From the NCBI RefSeq assembly GCF_900446215.1, contig NZ_UAQZ01000002.1, forward strand, positions 248,001 through 312,000: a DNA stretch of 64,000 bases. Reading direction: 5' to 3'. Position 1 is the first letter of the stretch. Every line of letters starts with the position of its first letter. The notes below the pieces were generated by a model that worked only from the letters and a program-made list of their open reading frames with translations, was not told the DNA's origin and did not search any database. The DNA comes from Burkholderia cenocepacia (lineage in GTDB: Bacteria > Pseudomonadota > Gammaproteobacteria > Burkholderiales > Burkholderiaceae). A program made the translations under genes and the position numbers. Positions 8,614 through 17,429 of the stretch are shown piece by piece.

Positions 8614-9810
8614 GTGGGCAACAGAACCATCCGATTCGCATTTTTCCTGTGCGGGTTCGCGGCATTTATCAATCTTTATTCGACGCAGGGCATCCTGCAC
8701 GAACTCGCCGCGGCCTTCAACGTGAGCGCCGAACAGGCCGGCCAGGGCATCAGCGCCACTACCTTGGCGGTTGCCATTATCGCTCCGTTCGTCGGTACGC
8801 TGGCCGCCCGCTTCGATCGCCGGACGGTCATTTCGTGCGCCGCCGTGGCGTGTGCGCTTCCCGTCCTGTGGTCGGGGCACGCGGCGCACTTTTCATCGTT
8901 TCTCGCCGCCCGCTTTGCCGCGGGCATGCTGATGCCGTTCATTTTCGCGATCTCGATCGCCTGTATCGGCGAGATCTTCAGCCACGACGCGGCGACGGAG
9001 GTCAGCGCACTGTTCGTCGCCGGTACGACGCTCGGCGGATTCGCCGGGCGCTTCGTGACCAATATCCTGACGTCCGCGTTCGGCTGGCGTCACGCGCTCG
9101 ATTTCATCGCGTTCCTGTGTCTCGCGACGGGCCTCGCGATCCACGCGTGCCTGCCGAGGTCCGACGTCGCGCGTCCGGATGGCGATGGCGTGGCGATGCC
9201 GCGCCGGAAGCTCTTGACACGCGGCCCGCTGCTGGCGTCGTTTCTGGTCGGCGCATGCGTGCTCGCATCGCAGGTCGCGACGTTCACGTTTGTCGGACTG
9301 CGGCTGGCCGGTGCGCCATTTGGCTTCGATACGGTCGAGATCGGCGCGATCTATGCGGTATTTCTCGTCGCGGTGGTCGTCACACCGCTCGCGGGCCGCG
9401 TCGCGGCGCAACGCGGCCCGCGCGATCTCGCGCTTGCGGCGACCGGGCTCGCGATCGTCGGTGCATTGCTCACGCTGTCGAGCAGCGTCAGTGCGATCCT
9501 GACCGGTCTCGCGCTCAGTTCAACCGCGGTGTTCGTCGAGCAGGCGTCGGCCAATGCGTTCATCTCGCGGGTGGCACGCGGGGCACGATCGACGGCGATC
9601 GGCATCTACCTTTCCTTCTATTACCTTGGCGGAAGTCTCGGCTCGGTCCTGCCTGTTCCCGCATGGAATCGCTGGGGCTGGGCGGGCTGCGTCGCGTTCG
9701 TCGTCGGCGCACAGGCGATCGCGGGCGCGCTCGTGTTTTTCTTCTGGCGCGGGACGCCGCCTGCCGGCGCAAGCAAATCTGGCTCGCCCGAAGTCAGGCC
9801 GACTCGGTAG
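8614..9810 (+). CDS. MFS transporter (drug/arabinose efflux-like)
   Basis: A 398-residue inner-membrane protein with about twelve hydrophobic segments. The segment around INLYSTQGILHELAAAFNVS is typical of YnfM/AraJ-like permeases, which export drugs or sugars in exchange for protons. I chose GTG at 8614 because GAGAGGG precedes it by 7 nt and the first membrane segment follows at once. Its last 17 nt overlap the 3' end of the converging ATP-grasp gene, so the two transcripts collide. Divergent from a LysR regulator that likely controls it. Substrate unknown; a link to the adjacent biosynthetic cluster is possible but not shown. Confidence 0.82.
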   Translation: MGNRTIRFAFFLCGFAAFINLYSTQGILHELAAAFNVSAEQAGQGISATTLAVAIIAPFVGTLAARFDRRTVISCAAVACALPVLWSGHAAHFSSFLAARFAAGMLMPFIFAISIACIGEIFSHDAATEVSALFVAGTTLGGFAGRFVTNILTSAFGWRHALDFIAFLCLATGLAIHACLPRSDVARPDGDGVAMPRRKLLTRGPLLASFLVGACVLASQVATFTFVGLRLAGAPFGFDTVEIGAIYAVFLVAVVVTPLAGRVAAQRGPRDLALAATGLAIVGALLTLSSSVSAILTGLALSSTAVFVEQASANAFISRVARGARSTAIGIYLSFYYLGGSLGSVLPVPAWNRWGWAGCVAFVVGAQAIAGALVFFFWRGTPPAGASKSGSPEVRPTR

Positions 9811-11002
9811 TCGATTTCAACTCGCCGCGCGCACCCGCCGCCCTCACGCTGTCCGCCGGATCATACCCGGCCGGCAACGCCACCCGCACATAAAGAAACG
9901 CACGCCGTTCCCGATCGGGCAGCACTTGCGGTCCGTAGCTGATCCTGACCGCTCCGTCGTCGATCTCCCCGGCCTGCGCGAAGCGCCACGCGCCGGGATC
10001 GCTGTCGAGCAGGAATTCGGCGCGCGCATACGTGTGCGGCTCGAACAGCTCGGGAATCGTCACCGTCCTGCCGTCGAGCTTGTCGAGCAACGCTTCGACC
10101 ACGTTGAAGCCGTACCCGTCGCGCACGATGTCGCAGATGAAGCTGCCCGCGATACGCGGGTTCAGTTCGATCACGTGCGGCACGCGATCATGCACGATGC
10201 AGTCGAGATGCACGGGCCCCCACGTGAGCCCGGCGGCGGCCGTCGCACGCGTGCCGACGTCGATCAGCGCGCGCAGCGTGTCGGCGTCGAGATCGAGTTC
10301 GGACGTATAGCCGCGTTCGAGAAAGCCGGCGCCATGCCGCTTCAGCTTGCGCAACGCGCCGACATAGCGGCCGTCGAAATACTCGACGCAGTATTCGCTG
10401 CCGTCCAGGAACTCCTCGATGACGACGCGTTCGGTCGCAAGCGACGGGGCATCGGCCCGCACGGCAGCGAGCGCGTCGAGCTGCGCGCGCACGGCGGCGA
10501 TGTCCTCGCAGCGGCGCACGCCGTCGCTCGCGGAGCCTTCCGCTGGCTTGACGACGACCGGAAAGCGCAACGGCGCGGCCGCGGCCGCGAGCGCCGCCGG
10601 CGCGGCCAGCGTGCCCGCGACGAACTGCGCGGCCGGGATGCCGTGCGCGGCGAGCAGCGCCTTCTGGTTGGACTTCGACACCACGTGCGCGACGTGCCGT
10701 GCATCGGGGCCGGGCAGCCCGAGCGCATCGGCGACCCACGCGGCGGTGCGCGCATAGGTGTCGTGCGCGGTCGTCACGCGCAGCGTGTCGAGTTCGTCCG
10801 GATAGCGCGCGCGCAGCCAGCCGGCGAGCTGGCCGGCGTCGGGCGCGAGGTTGACCGTCTCGACGCCGTCCGGAAACACGCCGTCGAGACGATGGCCGGG
10901 CGCGGTGACGACGGTCACGGCCACCTGGCGTGCGAGGGCGCCGCGCACCAGCGCGATGCTGCTGCCGGTGGCGCGTGCGCCGATCACGATGAGTCGCTTC
11001 AT
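9794..11002 (-). CDS. ATP-grasp ligase 1 (putative amino-acid ligase/carboxylate-amine ligase)
   Basis: A 402-residue ATP-grasp protein. A Rossmann-like pre-ATP-grasp domain (residues 1-100) is followed by the ATP-binding core: VVKPAEGSASDG with Lys152, the adenine-side EEFLDGSEY (196-204), and the metal-binding ELNPRIAGS (279-287). Enzymes of this type join a carboxylate to an amine through an acyl-phosphate, as in dipeptide synthetases such as BacD and RizA, or carnosine-synthase-like enzymes. It is the second gene of an operon, 37 nt after a BASS-like membrane protein. A second ATP-grasp gene with its own transporter lies 2 kb upstream. The substrates cannot be read from sequence. Its 3' end overlaps the converging MFS gene. 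Confidence 0.82.
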   Translation of the reverse strand: MKRLIVIGARATGSSIALVRGALARQVAVTVVTAPGHRLDGVFPDGVETVNLAPDAGQLAGWLRARYPDELDTLRVTTAHDTYARTAAWVADALGLPGPDARHVAHVVSKSNQKALLAAHGIPAAQFVAGTLAAPAALAAAAAPLRFPVVVKPAEGSASDGVRRCEDIAAVRAQLDALAAVRADAPSLATERVVIEEFLDGSEYCVEYFDGRYVGALRKLKRHGAGFLERGYTSELDLDADTLRALIDVGTRATAAAGLTWGPVHLDCIVHDRVPHVIELNPRIAGSFICDIVRDGYGFNVVEALLDKLDGRTVTIPELFEPHTYARAEFLLDSDPGAWRFAQAGEIDDGAVRISYGPQVLPDRERRAFLYVRVALPAGYDPADSVRAAGARGELKSTTESA

Positions 11003-11039
11003 GAGGAATCCTTGATCGAGGGCGAAAGAGGAAAGCCGG

Positions 11040-11984
11040 CTAGCGTGCGCGCCTGCGCAGGCGCTGGGCTTCGAGGCGCGGCAGCAGATGCTGGACGACG
11101 CGCGGCAGCGTATAGATCGGCAACTGCGCGCACGCGAACACGAGCGCCATGGTCGGCGTGGCGGCCAGCCCGAGCGCGGCCCACATCAGCCCGACGTTGC
11201 GGTTGGCGACGATCAGCGCGACGTTCAGGCGCGTGCGGACGTCGCCGGGCGTGAGCCCGTACGCGACGATCTGGAAACCCGCGTTGACGGCGAACGCAAC
11301 GGCGATCGCGGCCAGTGCGCGGTGCGGTGCGTCGATGATCGACTGCTGCATGCCGGCCATCGTGCCGAGCGCGAATATCAGCAGCGCGACGACGACGATC
11401 GCGTCGATCGGCGTCGCATGGCGTGCGAGCCGCGCGCCGGCAAGGCGGCGCACGAGCAGCGCGACGCCCTCGGCGCTGCCGATCAGCAGCGCGAGCCGCA
11501 GCGCGAGGCTCGACGGCGAGATCGACACGGCCGCGTCGTGACTGAACCACGCGGTCAACAGCGGTGCGGTCAGCGGCACGAACACCATCGACGCGAGGGT
11601 CGCGACGAGCGCGACGCTTGCGTCGAGCGACAGCATCCGCGCGATCGTCGACGTACCGCTCGACGGCGGCGCGCAGTATGCGATCACCAGCGCGACGACC
11701 CAGTCGTACGGCAGGCCGGCGAGCCGCGCGGCGATGCCGAGCGCGACCGGGCACGCGATCATCGTTACGGCGGGCAGCAGCAGCGACACGGCCGGCCGCC
11801 GCGCGACCGCGCGCACCGCGCTCGGCTCGACCCGCAGCAGCGTGCCGAGCACGAACAGGAACACGGTAACGGGCATCAACGGCCGCGCGAGCGCCGCGAG
11901 CGGCGGCACCAGCAGCCCGAGGCCGACGCCGCACGCGAGCACGGTCGGGCCACGCCGCACCAGCGCGGCGATCAGTGCGCGCAC
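11040..11984 (-). CDS. Ten-segment membrane transporter, bile acid:sodium symporter (BASS)/arsenite-permease-like fold
   Basis: A 314-residue hydrophobic protein with about nine or ten membrane segments. YCAPPSSGTSTIARMLS near residue 105 and ANRNVGLMWAALG near residue 270 match the two conserved broken-helix positions of the BASS fold. The start is GTG at 11984 with GAGG 8 nt upstream. It is the first gene of a two-gene operon with ATP-grasp ligase 1 and divergent from a LysR gene, so it may move the ligase substrate in or the product out. The family normally transports organic anions with sodium. The assignment rests on hydropathy and these motifs. Confidence 0.65.
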   Translation of the reverse strand: MRALIAALVRRGPTVLACGVGLGLLVPPLAALARPLMPVTVFLFVLGTLLRVEPSAVRAVARRPAVSLLLPAVTMIACPVALGIAARLAGLPYDWVVALVIAYCAPPSSGTSTIARMLSLDASVALVATLASMVFVPLTAPLLTAWFSHDAAVSISPSSLALRLALLIGSAEGVALLVRRLAGARLARHATPIDAIVVVALLIFALGTMAGMQQSIIDAPHRALAAIAVAFAVNAGFQIVAYGLTPGDVRTRLNVALIVANRNVGLMWAALGLAATPTMALVFACAQLPIYTLPRVVQHLLPRLEAQRLRRRAR

Positions 11985-12100
11985 GGACGAACCTCGAGCC
12001 GGCGGCGAACGGGGGTGAAGCCGAAGCAGGCAGCGAATGGCATGCGGATTCCTTGAAAAGGGCCGGCCGGCAGGGAATACCCGCTAGGCTAATCCGGATG

Positions 12101-12140
12101 ATTGGCGAAGTAAAATGATATAAACTGAATCGGTAACAAG
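12101..12140 (+). promoter_or_regulatory. Conserved 40-nt element, copy 1 (LysR/BASS divergent promoter)
   Basis: ATTGGCGAA begins the element and TAACAAG ends it. A second copy at 15961-16000 has the same 40-nt length, both end motifs unchanged, and 28 of 40 positions identical by my alignment. Right after it, ATCGGT (12129-12134) and ACCGAT (12145-12150) form an inverted repeat that overlaps the ribosome binding region of the LysR gene, as expected of an autoregulatory site. I infer binding of the adjacent LysR protein. Confidence 0.5.
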
Positions 12141-12150
12141 AGAAACCGAT

Positions 12151-13026
12151 ATGAACATCCCTCTGCTCGAAACTTTCCGGGCCGTCGTGCAGGAAGGCAG
12201 CGCGCTGCGCGCGGCCGAACGGCTCGGCTGCACGCAATCGAACGTCACGGCGCGGCTGCGCCAGCTCGAAGAGTCGCTCGACGCGCCGCTGTTCGACCGG
12301 CACGGCAAGCGGCTGGTGCTGAACGACGCCGGGCGCCGGCTGATGCCGTATTGCGACCGCATCCTGCGCCTCGTCGACGAAGCGACGCAGGTGGTGCGCG
12401 AAACGCCGGTCGCCCGCAGCTTCCGGCTGGGATCGATGGAGAGCACCGCCGCCACGCGGCTGCCGGCGCTGGCCGCCGCGCTGAAGGAGCGCGACCCGGC
12501 GCTCGGCCTCGCGGTGCAGATCGGCAGCGAGCCCGATCTGGCCGAGGCGCTGTTGCGCGGCCGGATCGACGCGGCGTTGACCGCTCGCGCGGTTGTCCGG
12601 CCCGGGCTGCGTTACGAGCCTGCATTCGCGGAAGACATGGTGCTGGTGAGCGCGGCGACCGTCACGCGCCGGCAGTTGCTGGCCGACAACACGGTGCGCT
12701 TGCTCGCGTTTCACGACGGCTGTCCGTATCGCGCGGTCGCGGAACACTGGCTGAAGGCGCGCGGCGTCGCGATCGAGTCGGTGTCGTCGTTCGGCACGTT
12801 CGGCGCGATTCTCGGCTGCGTGGCGGCCGGGATGGGCGTCGCGATCCTGCCGAAACGGATCACGACCGAGCACGTGGCGCGCAAGGAACTGCGCACGCAC
12901 GCGTTCGACGATCTCGACAGCGTGACGACCTATCTCGTCACGCCCGACGAAGCGCCCGCGCTGCCCGAACTCGACGCGTTGCGCGCGGTGCTCGGCCGGC
13001 AGGCGGGTGCGCTGCTCGCGCGCTGA
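12151..13026 (+). CDS. LysR-family transcriptional regulator of the ATP-grasp cluster
   Basis: A 291-residue LysR regulator with a helix-turn-helix at about residues 16-40 (ALRAAERLGCTQSNVTARL) and an effector domain of the CysB/YhcS-like group from residue 88. It is divergent from the BASS/ATP-grasp operon and converges, with 17 nt between stops, on ATP-grasp gene 2, so it sits in the middle of the cluster. The promoter element upstream is repeated in the other divergent region of the cluster, which suggests that this one protein controls both. The effector is unknown. Confidence 0.87.
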   Translation: MNIPLLETFRAVVQEGSALRAAERLGCTQSNVTARLRQLEESLDAPLFDRHGKRLVLNDAGRRLMPYCDRILRLVDEATQVVRETPVARSFRLGSMESTAATRLPALAAALKERDPALGLAVQIGSEPDLAEALLRGRIDAALTARAVVRPGLRYEPAFAEDMVLVSAATVTRRQLLADNTVRLLAFHDGCPYRAVAEHWLKARGVAIESVSSFGTFGAILGCVAAGMGVAILPKRITTEHVARKELRTHAFDDLDSVTTYLVTPDEAPALPELDALRAVLGRQAGALLAR

Positions 13027-13043
13027 CGCGAGACGATCCGGCC

Positions 13044-14312
13044 CTAGGCCGGCGCGACCGCGCGTTCGTCCGCGAAGAAGTCGGCCTCGATTTCGCGAAT
13101 CCGCCGGCAATCCTCGAGCAGCCGCTCGAAGGTCGGGCTGTACAGGCCGACCGTGCCGAGGGCGGTCTGCAGGTCGGTGGTCACGCGCAGCGTGTCGCCG
13201 ACCTTGATCCACTGCTTGAGCCCGACGAACGACGGTAGCGCCTGGATCGCCTGCCACGTGAAATCCTGCCGCAGCACGCCGTTGCGCGACGACAGCAGCA
13301 GCACGTGCCCGCAGTAGCCGCGAAAATCCGTCGGCGTGGTGATCTCGCCGAACAGCCGTTCCGGATGCAGCACCGCTTCGACGGCGGCCGACACGTGATT
13401 CTCGCCGCTGACCGCGCTCGTCAGCCGTGGATCGAGACTGCCGTGCAGCCGCGCGTTCAGCTCGACGATCGTCGGCCCGTCGACCGTATCGAACAGCTCC
13501 AGATGGGTCGGCCCGAAGCGCACGTCCAGCGCGTCGAGCACGTCGGCCGCGTAGTCGAGCAGCGGTGCGTGGCGCGGGTCGGCATGGTTCAGCACCAGCA
13601 TCTTGTCGAGCCGCGGCGCGTGCGTGCGGTCGCGATGCACCTCCCACAGGCTGACCACGCGATGGCGGCCCTCGAACGACACCGAGTCGACGATGTATTC
13701 CTGCCCTTCGGAATAGCTCTGGATCACGATGTCGTCGTTCGGCTGGTTGTACAGCGAACGGGTCGCCAGCACGTCGCGCGCGGCGGCCTCGACCTGCGCG
13801 AGCGTCCGGCAGATCTTCACGCCGGTCACGCCCGCGCTGCGCGCCGGCTTCACGACGAGCGGCAGCGTGCCCTGCGCGCGCGCCCAAGCGAGCGCTTCGT
13901 CGACCGACGTGCTGTGGAAGTGCGCCGGCGCACGCAACCCGGCCGCGCGAATGCGCTCGTTCATCGCGAACTTGTCGCGTCGTGCGGCGGAGGTCGCGAG
14001 CGGGTTGCGATAGGGCACGTCGAGCCGCTCGGCGAGCGTGTCGGCCAGCTCGAGCGCCGCGTCGAGGCCGTGCAGCACCGCGCCGATCCGCAGGTCGGCC
14101 AGTTGCGCGAGCGTCGCGTCGATGTCGCCGCGATGCTGGACCTGGCGGACGTAGTCGGACGGCACGAACTGGTTCCGGTAGATTGCGGGCAGATCGGGGT
14201 CGCTGATCACATGCGCGCAACGGATGCCGTATGCGCGAAACGCGGGGGCCAGATAGGCGGCGGTCGACGCGCCGTCGACGATCAGGACGGTATCGATGAA
14301 GCGATGCTGCAT
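13044..14312 (-). CDS. ATP-grasp ligase 2 (putative amino-acid ligase)
   Basis: A 422-residue ATP-grasp protein of the L-amino-acid ligase type. The N-terminal domain (1-110) is followed by VVKPARSAGVTGVK with Lys155, EGQEYIVDS (202-210), HLELF (270-274) and the metal-binding VELNARLHG (283-291). The C-terminal 100 residues carry the small extra subdomain found in dipeptide synthetases. It follows the DHA2 exporter gene by 51 nt in one operon, repeating the transporter-ligase pairing of ATP-grasp 1. The two ligases differ clearly in sequence, so they likely act on different carboxylates or in sequence on one product. The function in a peptide-like metabolite pathway is inferred. Confidence 0.83.
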   Translation of the reverse strand: MQHRFIDTVLIVDGASTAAYLAPAFRAYGIRCAHVISDPDLPAIYRNQFVPSDYVRQVQHRGDIDATLAQLADLRIGAVLHGLDAALELADTLAERLDVPYRNPLATSAARRDKFAMNERIRAAGLRAPAHFHSTSVDEALAWARAQGTLPLVVKPARSAGVTGVKICRTLAQVEAAARDVLATRSLYNQPNDDIVIQSYSEGQEYIVDSVSFEGRHRVVSLWEVHRDRTHAPRLDKMLVLNHADPRHAPLLDYAADVLDALDVRFGPTHLELFDTVDGPTIVELNARLHGSLDPRLTSAVSGENHVSAAVEAVLHPERLFGEITTPTDFRGYCGHVLLLSSRNGVLRQDFTWQAIQALPSFVGLKQWIKVGDTLRVTTDLQTALGTVGLYSPTFERLLEDCRRIREIEADFFADERAVAPA

Positions 14313-14363
14313 GGATTCCTCGCTCGGATGGGGGCGGTTGAAGGACGTCGTGCGGCAGCGCGC

Positions 14364-15806
14364 TCAGGCCCGCGTGCCGGTAACGGGGGTGTCGCGGGGC
14401 CAGCGCACGGCCAGCACGACGCAGATCGCGACGAGCCCGGCCGCGACGGCGAACGCATGCGCGGCGCCGGCCACGATGGCCGCGCCCTGGCCGGCGACCA
14501 GCGCGCCGAGTGCCGCGACGCCGATCGCGGCGCCGACCTGGCGCGCGGTATTGAGAATCGCGGACGCGGTGCCCGAGCGGCCGGCCTCGACGCTGCCGAG
14601 CAGCGTCGACGTCAGCGCGGGAATCGCGATGCCGCCGCCGATCGCCATCGCCGCGAGCCCGGGCGCCAGCAGCGCATACGGCGTGTGCGCGGCGAGCGTT
14701 TGCCACAGCCACACGTAGCCGGCGAGCGACACGGCGAGCCCGACGATCACGGTCGCGCGAAACCCGTAGCGGACCGCGAGCCGTGCGCTCGCGATATTGG
14801 CGAGCATGATGATCGTGAGCGGCGCGAGCGCGAGCCCCGATTCGGTCGCCGTGAAGCCGCGCGCGTTCTGGAAATAGAGGCTGAGCGAGAAGATCAGCCC
14901 GTAGAACGCCGCATTCGTGATCGCGCCGATCGCGAGCACGCCCGGCACGCGGGCGATCCGGAAGAACGCGAGCTGCAGCATCGGCGCGGCCACGCGCCGT
15001 TCGATCGCGACGAACAGCGCACCGAGTGCGGCCGACGCGAGCAGCGCGCCGGCCGCATACGGGTCGCTGATCCCGTGCGCACCGGCGCGGATGATTCCGC
15101 CCGTCAGCAACCCGAGCACGAGTACCGCAACGATCTGGCCGGCCGGATCGAACAGCCGGGTGCGCGCGGCGGCCGAATCCCGCACGTGGCGCAGCGTGAG
15201 CCACAGCCCGAGCGCGCAGATCGGCAGGTTGATGAAGAAGATCGCGCGCCAGCCGAGCGAATCGATCAGCAGGCCACCGAGCGTCGGGCCGGCCGCGCTG
15301 ATGGCGCCGCCCGTCGCGCTCCACCACGCGACGGCTTTCACGCGCGCGGCGGCGTCGTTGGCGCACGCATGCGTGATGAGCGCGAGCGACGTGGGCAGGA
15401 TCATCGCGGCGCCGACGCCTTGCGCGACCCGCGCGGCGACCAGCGCCGCCAGCGACGGCGCGAGCGCGCAGCCGAGCGACGCGAGCAGGAACAGCGCAAG
15501 ACCGTACGCGAACAGCCGGCGGCTGCCGAAGCGGTCGGCCAGCGTGCCCGACGTCAACAGCAGCGCGGCGAACGACAGCGTGTACGCATCGACGATCCAC
15601 TGCAGCCCATGAACGCTCGATCCGAACGCCTGACCGAGGCTCGGAATCGCGACGTTGACGACGGTCACGTCGAGCTGGACGATCGCGAAGCCCAGGCTCG
15701 CGGCCGCGACGGTCGGGAAGATGGCGCGCAGCGACGTATGCGGCACAGCCGCGGCGGCGGCCGGTGGATGGTCGACGCGGTCGAGCGCCGGGGCGCGATC
15801 GTTCAT
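14364..15806 (-). CDS. MFS exporter, DHA2 family (EmrB/QacA-like, 14 segments)
   Basis: A 480-residue inner-membrane protein with about fourteen hydrophobic segments. LDVTVVNVAIPSLGQAFG near residue 46 is the DHA2 signature in segment 1, and the LADRFGSRRLFAYG loop between segments 2 and 3 is also characteristic. These proton antiporters export drugs and secondary metabolites. It starts the operon with ATP-grasp ligase 2 and is divergent from the oxygenase gene across 405 bp. The pairing with a ligase recalls bacilysin export by BacE next to BacD, which suggests that it exports the cluster product and gives self-protection. Confidence 0.85.
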   Translation of the reverse strand: MNDRAPALDRVDHPPAAAAAVPHTSLRAIFPTVAAASLGFAIVQLDVTVVNVAIPSLGQAFGSSVHGLQWIVDAYTLSFAALLLTSGTLADRFGSRRLFAYGLALFLLASLGCALAPSLAALVAARVAQGVGAAMILPTSLALITHACANDAAARVKAVAWWSATGGAISAAGPTLGGLLIDSLGWRAIFFINLPICALGLWLTLRHVRDSAAARTRLFDPAGQIVAVLVLGLLTGGIIRAGAHGISDPYAAGALLASAALGALFVAIERRVAAPMLQLAFFRIARVPGVLAIGAITNAAFYGLIFSLSLYFQNARGFTATESGLALAPLTIIMLANIASARLAVRYGFRATVIVGLAVSLAGYVWLWQTLAAHTPYALLAPGLAAMAIGGGIAIPALTSTLLGSVEAGRSGTASAILNTARQVGAAIGVAALGALVAGQGAAIVAGAAHAFAVAAGLVAICVVLAVRWPRDTPVTGTRA

Positions 15807-15960
15807 CGCGGCTCCCGGTGCGGGCCGGACGTGTGCGACGTCGGGTGCGGCAGGCGGTATCGATTCATCTGGCGGGTTCCCGTAGGGCGGATAGAGGAAG
15901 CCGGCCGCCCGTCGGGCGCCGGCCGCATCGTCGAATCCGACAGAAAACTAGCATCGACCC

Positions 15961-16000
15961 ATTGGCGAATACAAATAATAAGCAGTGATTTTTTAACAAG
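15961..16000 (+). promoter_or_regulatory. Conserved 40-nt element, copy 2 (exporter/oxygenase divergent promoter)
   Basis: Matches the element at 12101-12140 in length, in its ATTGGCGAA start and its TAACAAG end. It overlaps a 7-bp inverted repeat, CGAATAC (15966-15972) and GTATTCG (16000-16006). The surrounding 15807-16211 region is the only AT-rich stretch of this cluster and holds no gene; it should contain the promoters for the exporter operon to the left and the oxygenase operon to the right, but I cannot assign -10/-35 boxes with confidence. Confidence 0.5.
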
Positions 16001-16211
16001 TATTCGTGTTAAGGGCAGGTGCAAACGACGTGAACCGGTTCCGCCCGCATTGCTGAACTTATATCGATAATTTTCGTTTGCAATCGAATTAATATCATTT
16101 CGCAATGCAATGACGGTCTCCTAGTCTTGTCGAGCGCTTCGCCCCGAGGACGGTGGAGCGCGGCGGTGATGCCACGCCGCTCTTCGAACCAGATCTTTAT
16201 ACGAGAGACCT

Positions 16212-17333
16212 ATGACCTATCTCGCAGATGAACGCATCGCTTTGACGGCAGTGGAATCCGCTCATATCCGCGCGACGCTCGGCGCGCTCGACTACGACCC
16301 GGCCGGCGGCGCCGGTTATATCAGCGCGGTCCGCAAGCTCGCCTACAACGCGTTTCCCGACCGGGTCGTCGACGCATTCGATCGGGCGAAGGCGCCGACC
16401 GCCGACGCGCACGGCTCGATCGAGATCGACAACCTGCCGATCGACGACGGCGTGACGGGCAGCCCGCGGTTCGAGGAAACCGGCCGCTCGTTCAAGGCCG
16501 GCGTGTTGAGCGAGAACGTGCTGGTCGCGTTGAGCACGCTGGCCGGCGAGCCGTACTCGATCGCGCACGAAGGCCGCGAGCTGGTGAACAACCTGACGCC
16601 GCACAAGGCGACCGCGCGCGACTACACGGGCCTCGGTTCCGAGGTCGAGCTCGACTTCCACATCGAGAACGCCGCGCAGGCGCACATGCCGGAAGGCGAC
16701 ACGTCGCCGTTCGCGCTGCTGCTGCTCGGCGTGCGCAGCGAGGCGGGCGGCGGCCCGTACACGCGGCTCGCCGATGCGCGTCGCGCGCTGCAACTGCTGT
16801 CGCCGGACGACATTGCCCAACTCTACGGCGAGCACTACATCATCCGCGTGCCGTACCGGTGGCGCGGCGCGGCGCCGACGCCGCGCGACAACACCGACCT
16901 GAGCGCGGTGCTGTCGGGGCCGCTCGATGCGCCGCGCGTGACGGTCGCGTTCTATCCGGACATGGTGCTGGCGGTCAACCCGCGCGCGCAGGAAGCGCTG
17001 GCCAACCTGTATCGCGCGGTGCGCGAGGTGTCGTTCGGCGTGCAGGTGTCGCCGGGCAAGCTGGTGCTGATCAACAACCACTTCACGCTGCATTCGCGCG
17101 ACCGCTTCGACCCGCAGTACGACGAGAACGATCGCGCGTTCCGCTGGGTGCAGCGTGTGTTCGTCGCGCGCAGCCTGTGGAATTTCCGTGCGTTCACGCC
17201 GCTGCAGGCGCGCGTGTTCGACCCGAAGGCGCTGTATGCGGGCGAGTCGGCGCAGGCGAGGCAGCCGGCGCCCGTCGTGCAACCGGCGCCGCGGCGTGCG
17301 GCCGCGGTCGAACTCGAAGCGACGCCTGCATAA
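16212..17333 (+). CDS. Fe(II)/2-oxoglutarate-dependent oxygenase, clavaminate synthase-like (VioC/AsnO-type amino-acid hydroxylase)
   Basis: A 373-residue protein of the TauD/clavaminate-synthase superfamily. The iron ligands are visible as the HxE pair His150/Glu152 (LDFHIENAA) and the distal His294 in NNHFTLHSRDRF, with Arg296 or Arg298 placed to hold 2-oxoglutarate. HxE rather than HxD is the mark of the arginine, asparagine and related free-amino-acid hydroxylases VioC, OrfP and AsnO. The C-terminal 35 residues are Pro/Ala-rich and probably disordered. GAGAGACC precedes the ATG. It is divergent from the exporter-ligase operon and followed after 96 nt by an amino-acid binding protein, so I infer that it hydroxylates an amino-acid building block for the ligases. 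Confidence 0.78.
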   Translation: MTYLADERIALTAVESAHIRATLGALDYDPAGGAGYISAVRKLAYNAFPDRVVDAFDRAKAPTADAHGSIEIDNLPIDDGVTGSPRFEETGRSFKAGVLSENVLVALSTLAGEPYSIAHEGRELVNNLTPHKATARDYTGLGSEVELDFHIENAAQAHMPEGDTSPFALLLLGVRSEAGGGPYTRLADARRALQLLSPDDIAQLYGEHYIIRVPYRWRGAAPTPRDNTDLSAVLSGPLDAPRVTVAFYPDMVLAVNPRAQEALANLYRAVREVSFGVQVSPGKLVLINNHFTLHSRDRFDPQYDENDRAFRWVQRVFVARSLWNFRAFTPLQARVFDPKALYAGESAQARQPAPVVQPAPRRAAAVELEATPA

Positions 17334-17429
17334 AGGAGCCGGGCCGGGCGGCAAGGTACGCGGAACGTCACCGAACCGCCGCCCGCGCGTGCGCCACGCA
17401 TCATCGAATAAAAAGGGATTCCACCAGAC

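Noticed and set aside
10999..15600. Minus-strand open frame of about 1530 codons across the LysR, ATP-grasp 2 and exporter genes
   Set aside because: It is an out-of-frame reading of real genes in high-GC DNA, rich in Arg and Ala without any motif. The three genes in other frames have complete domains.
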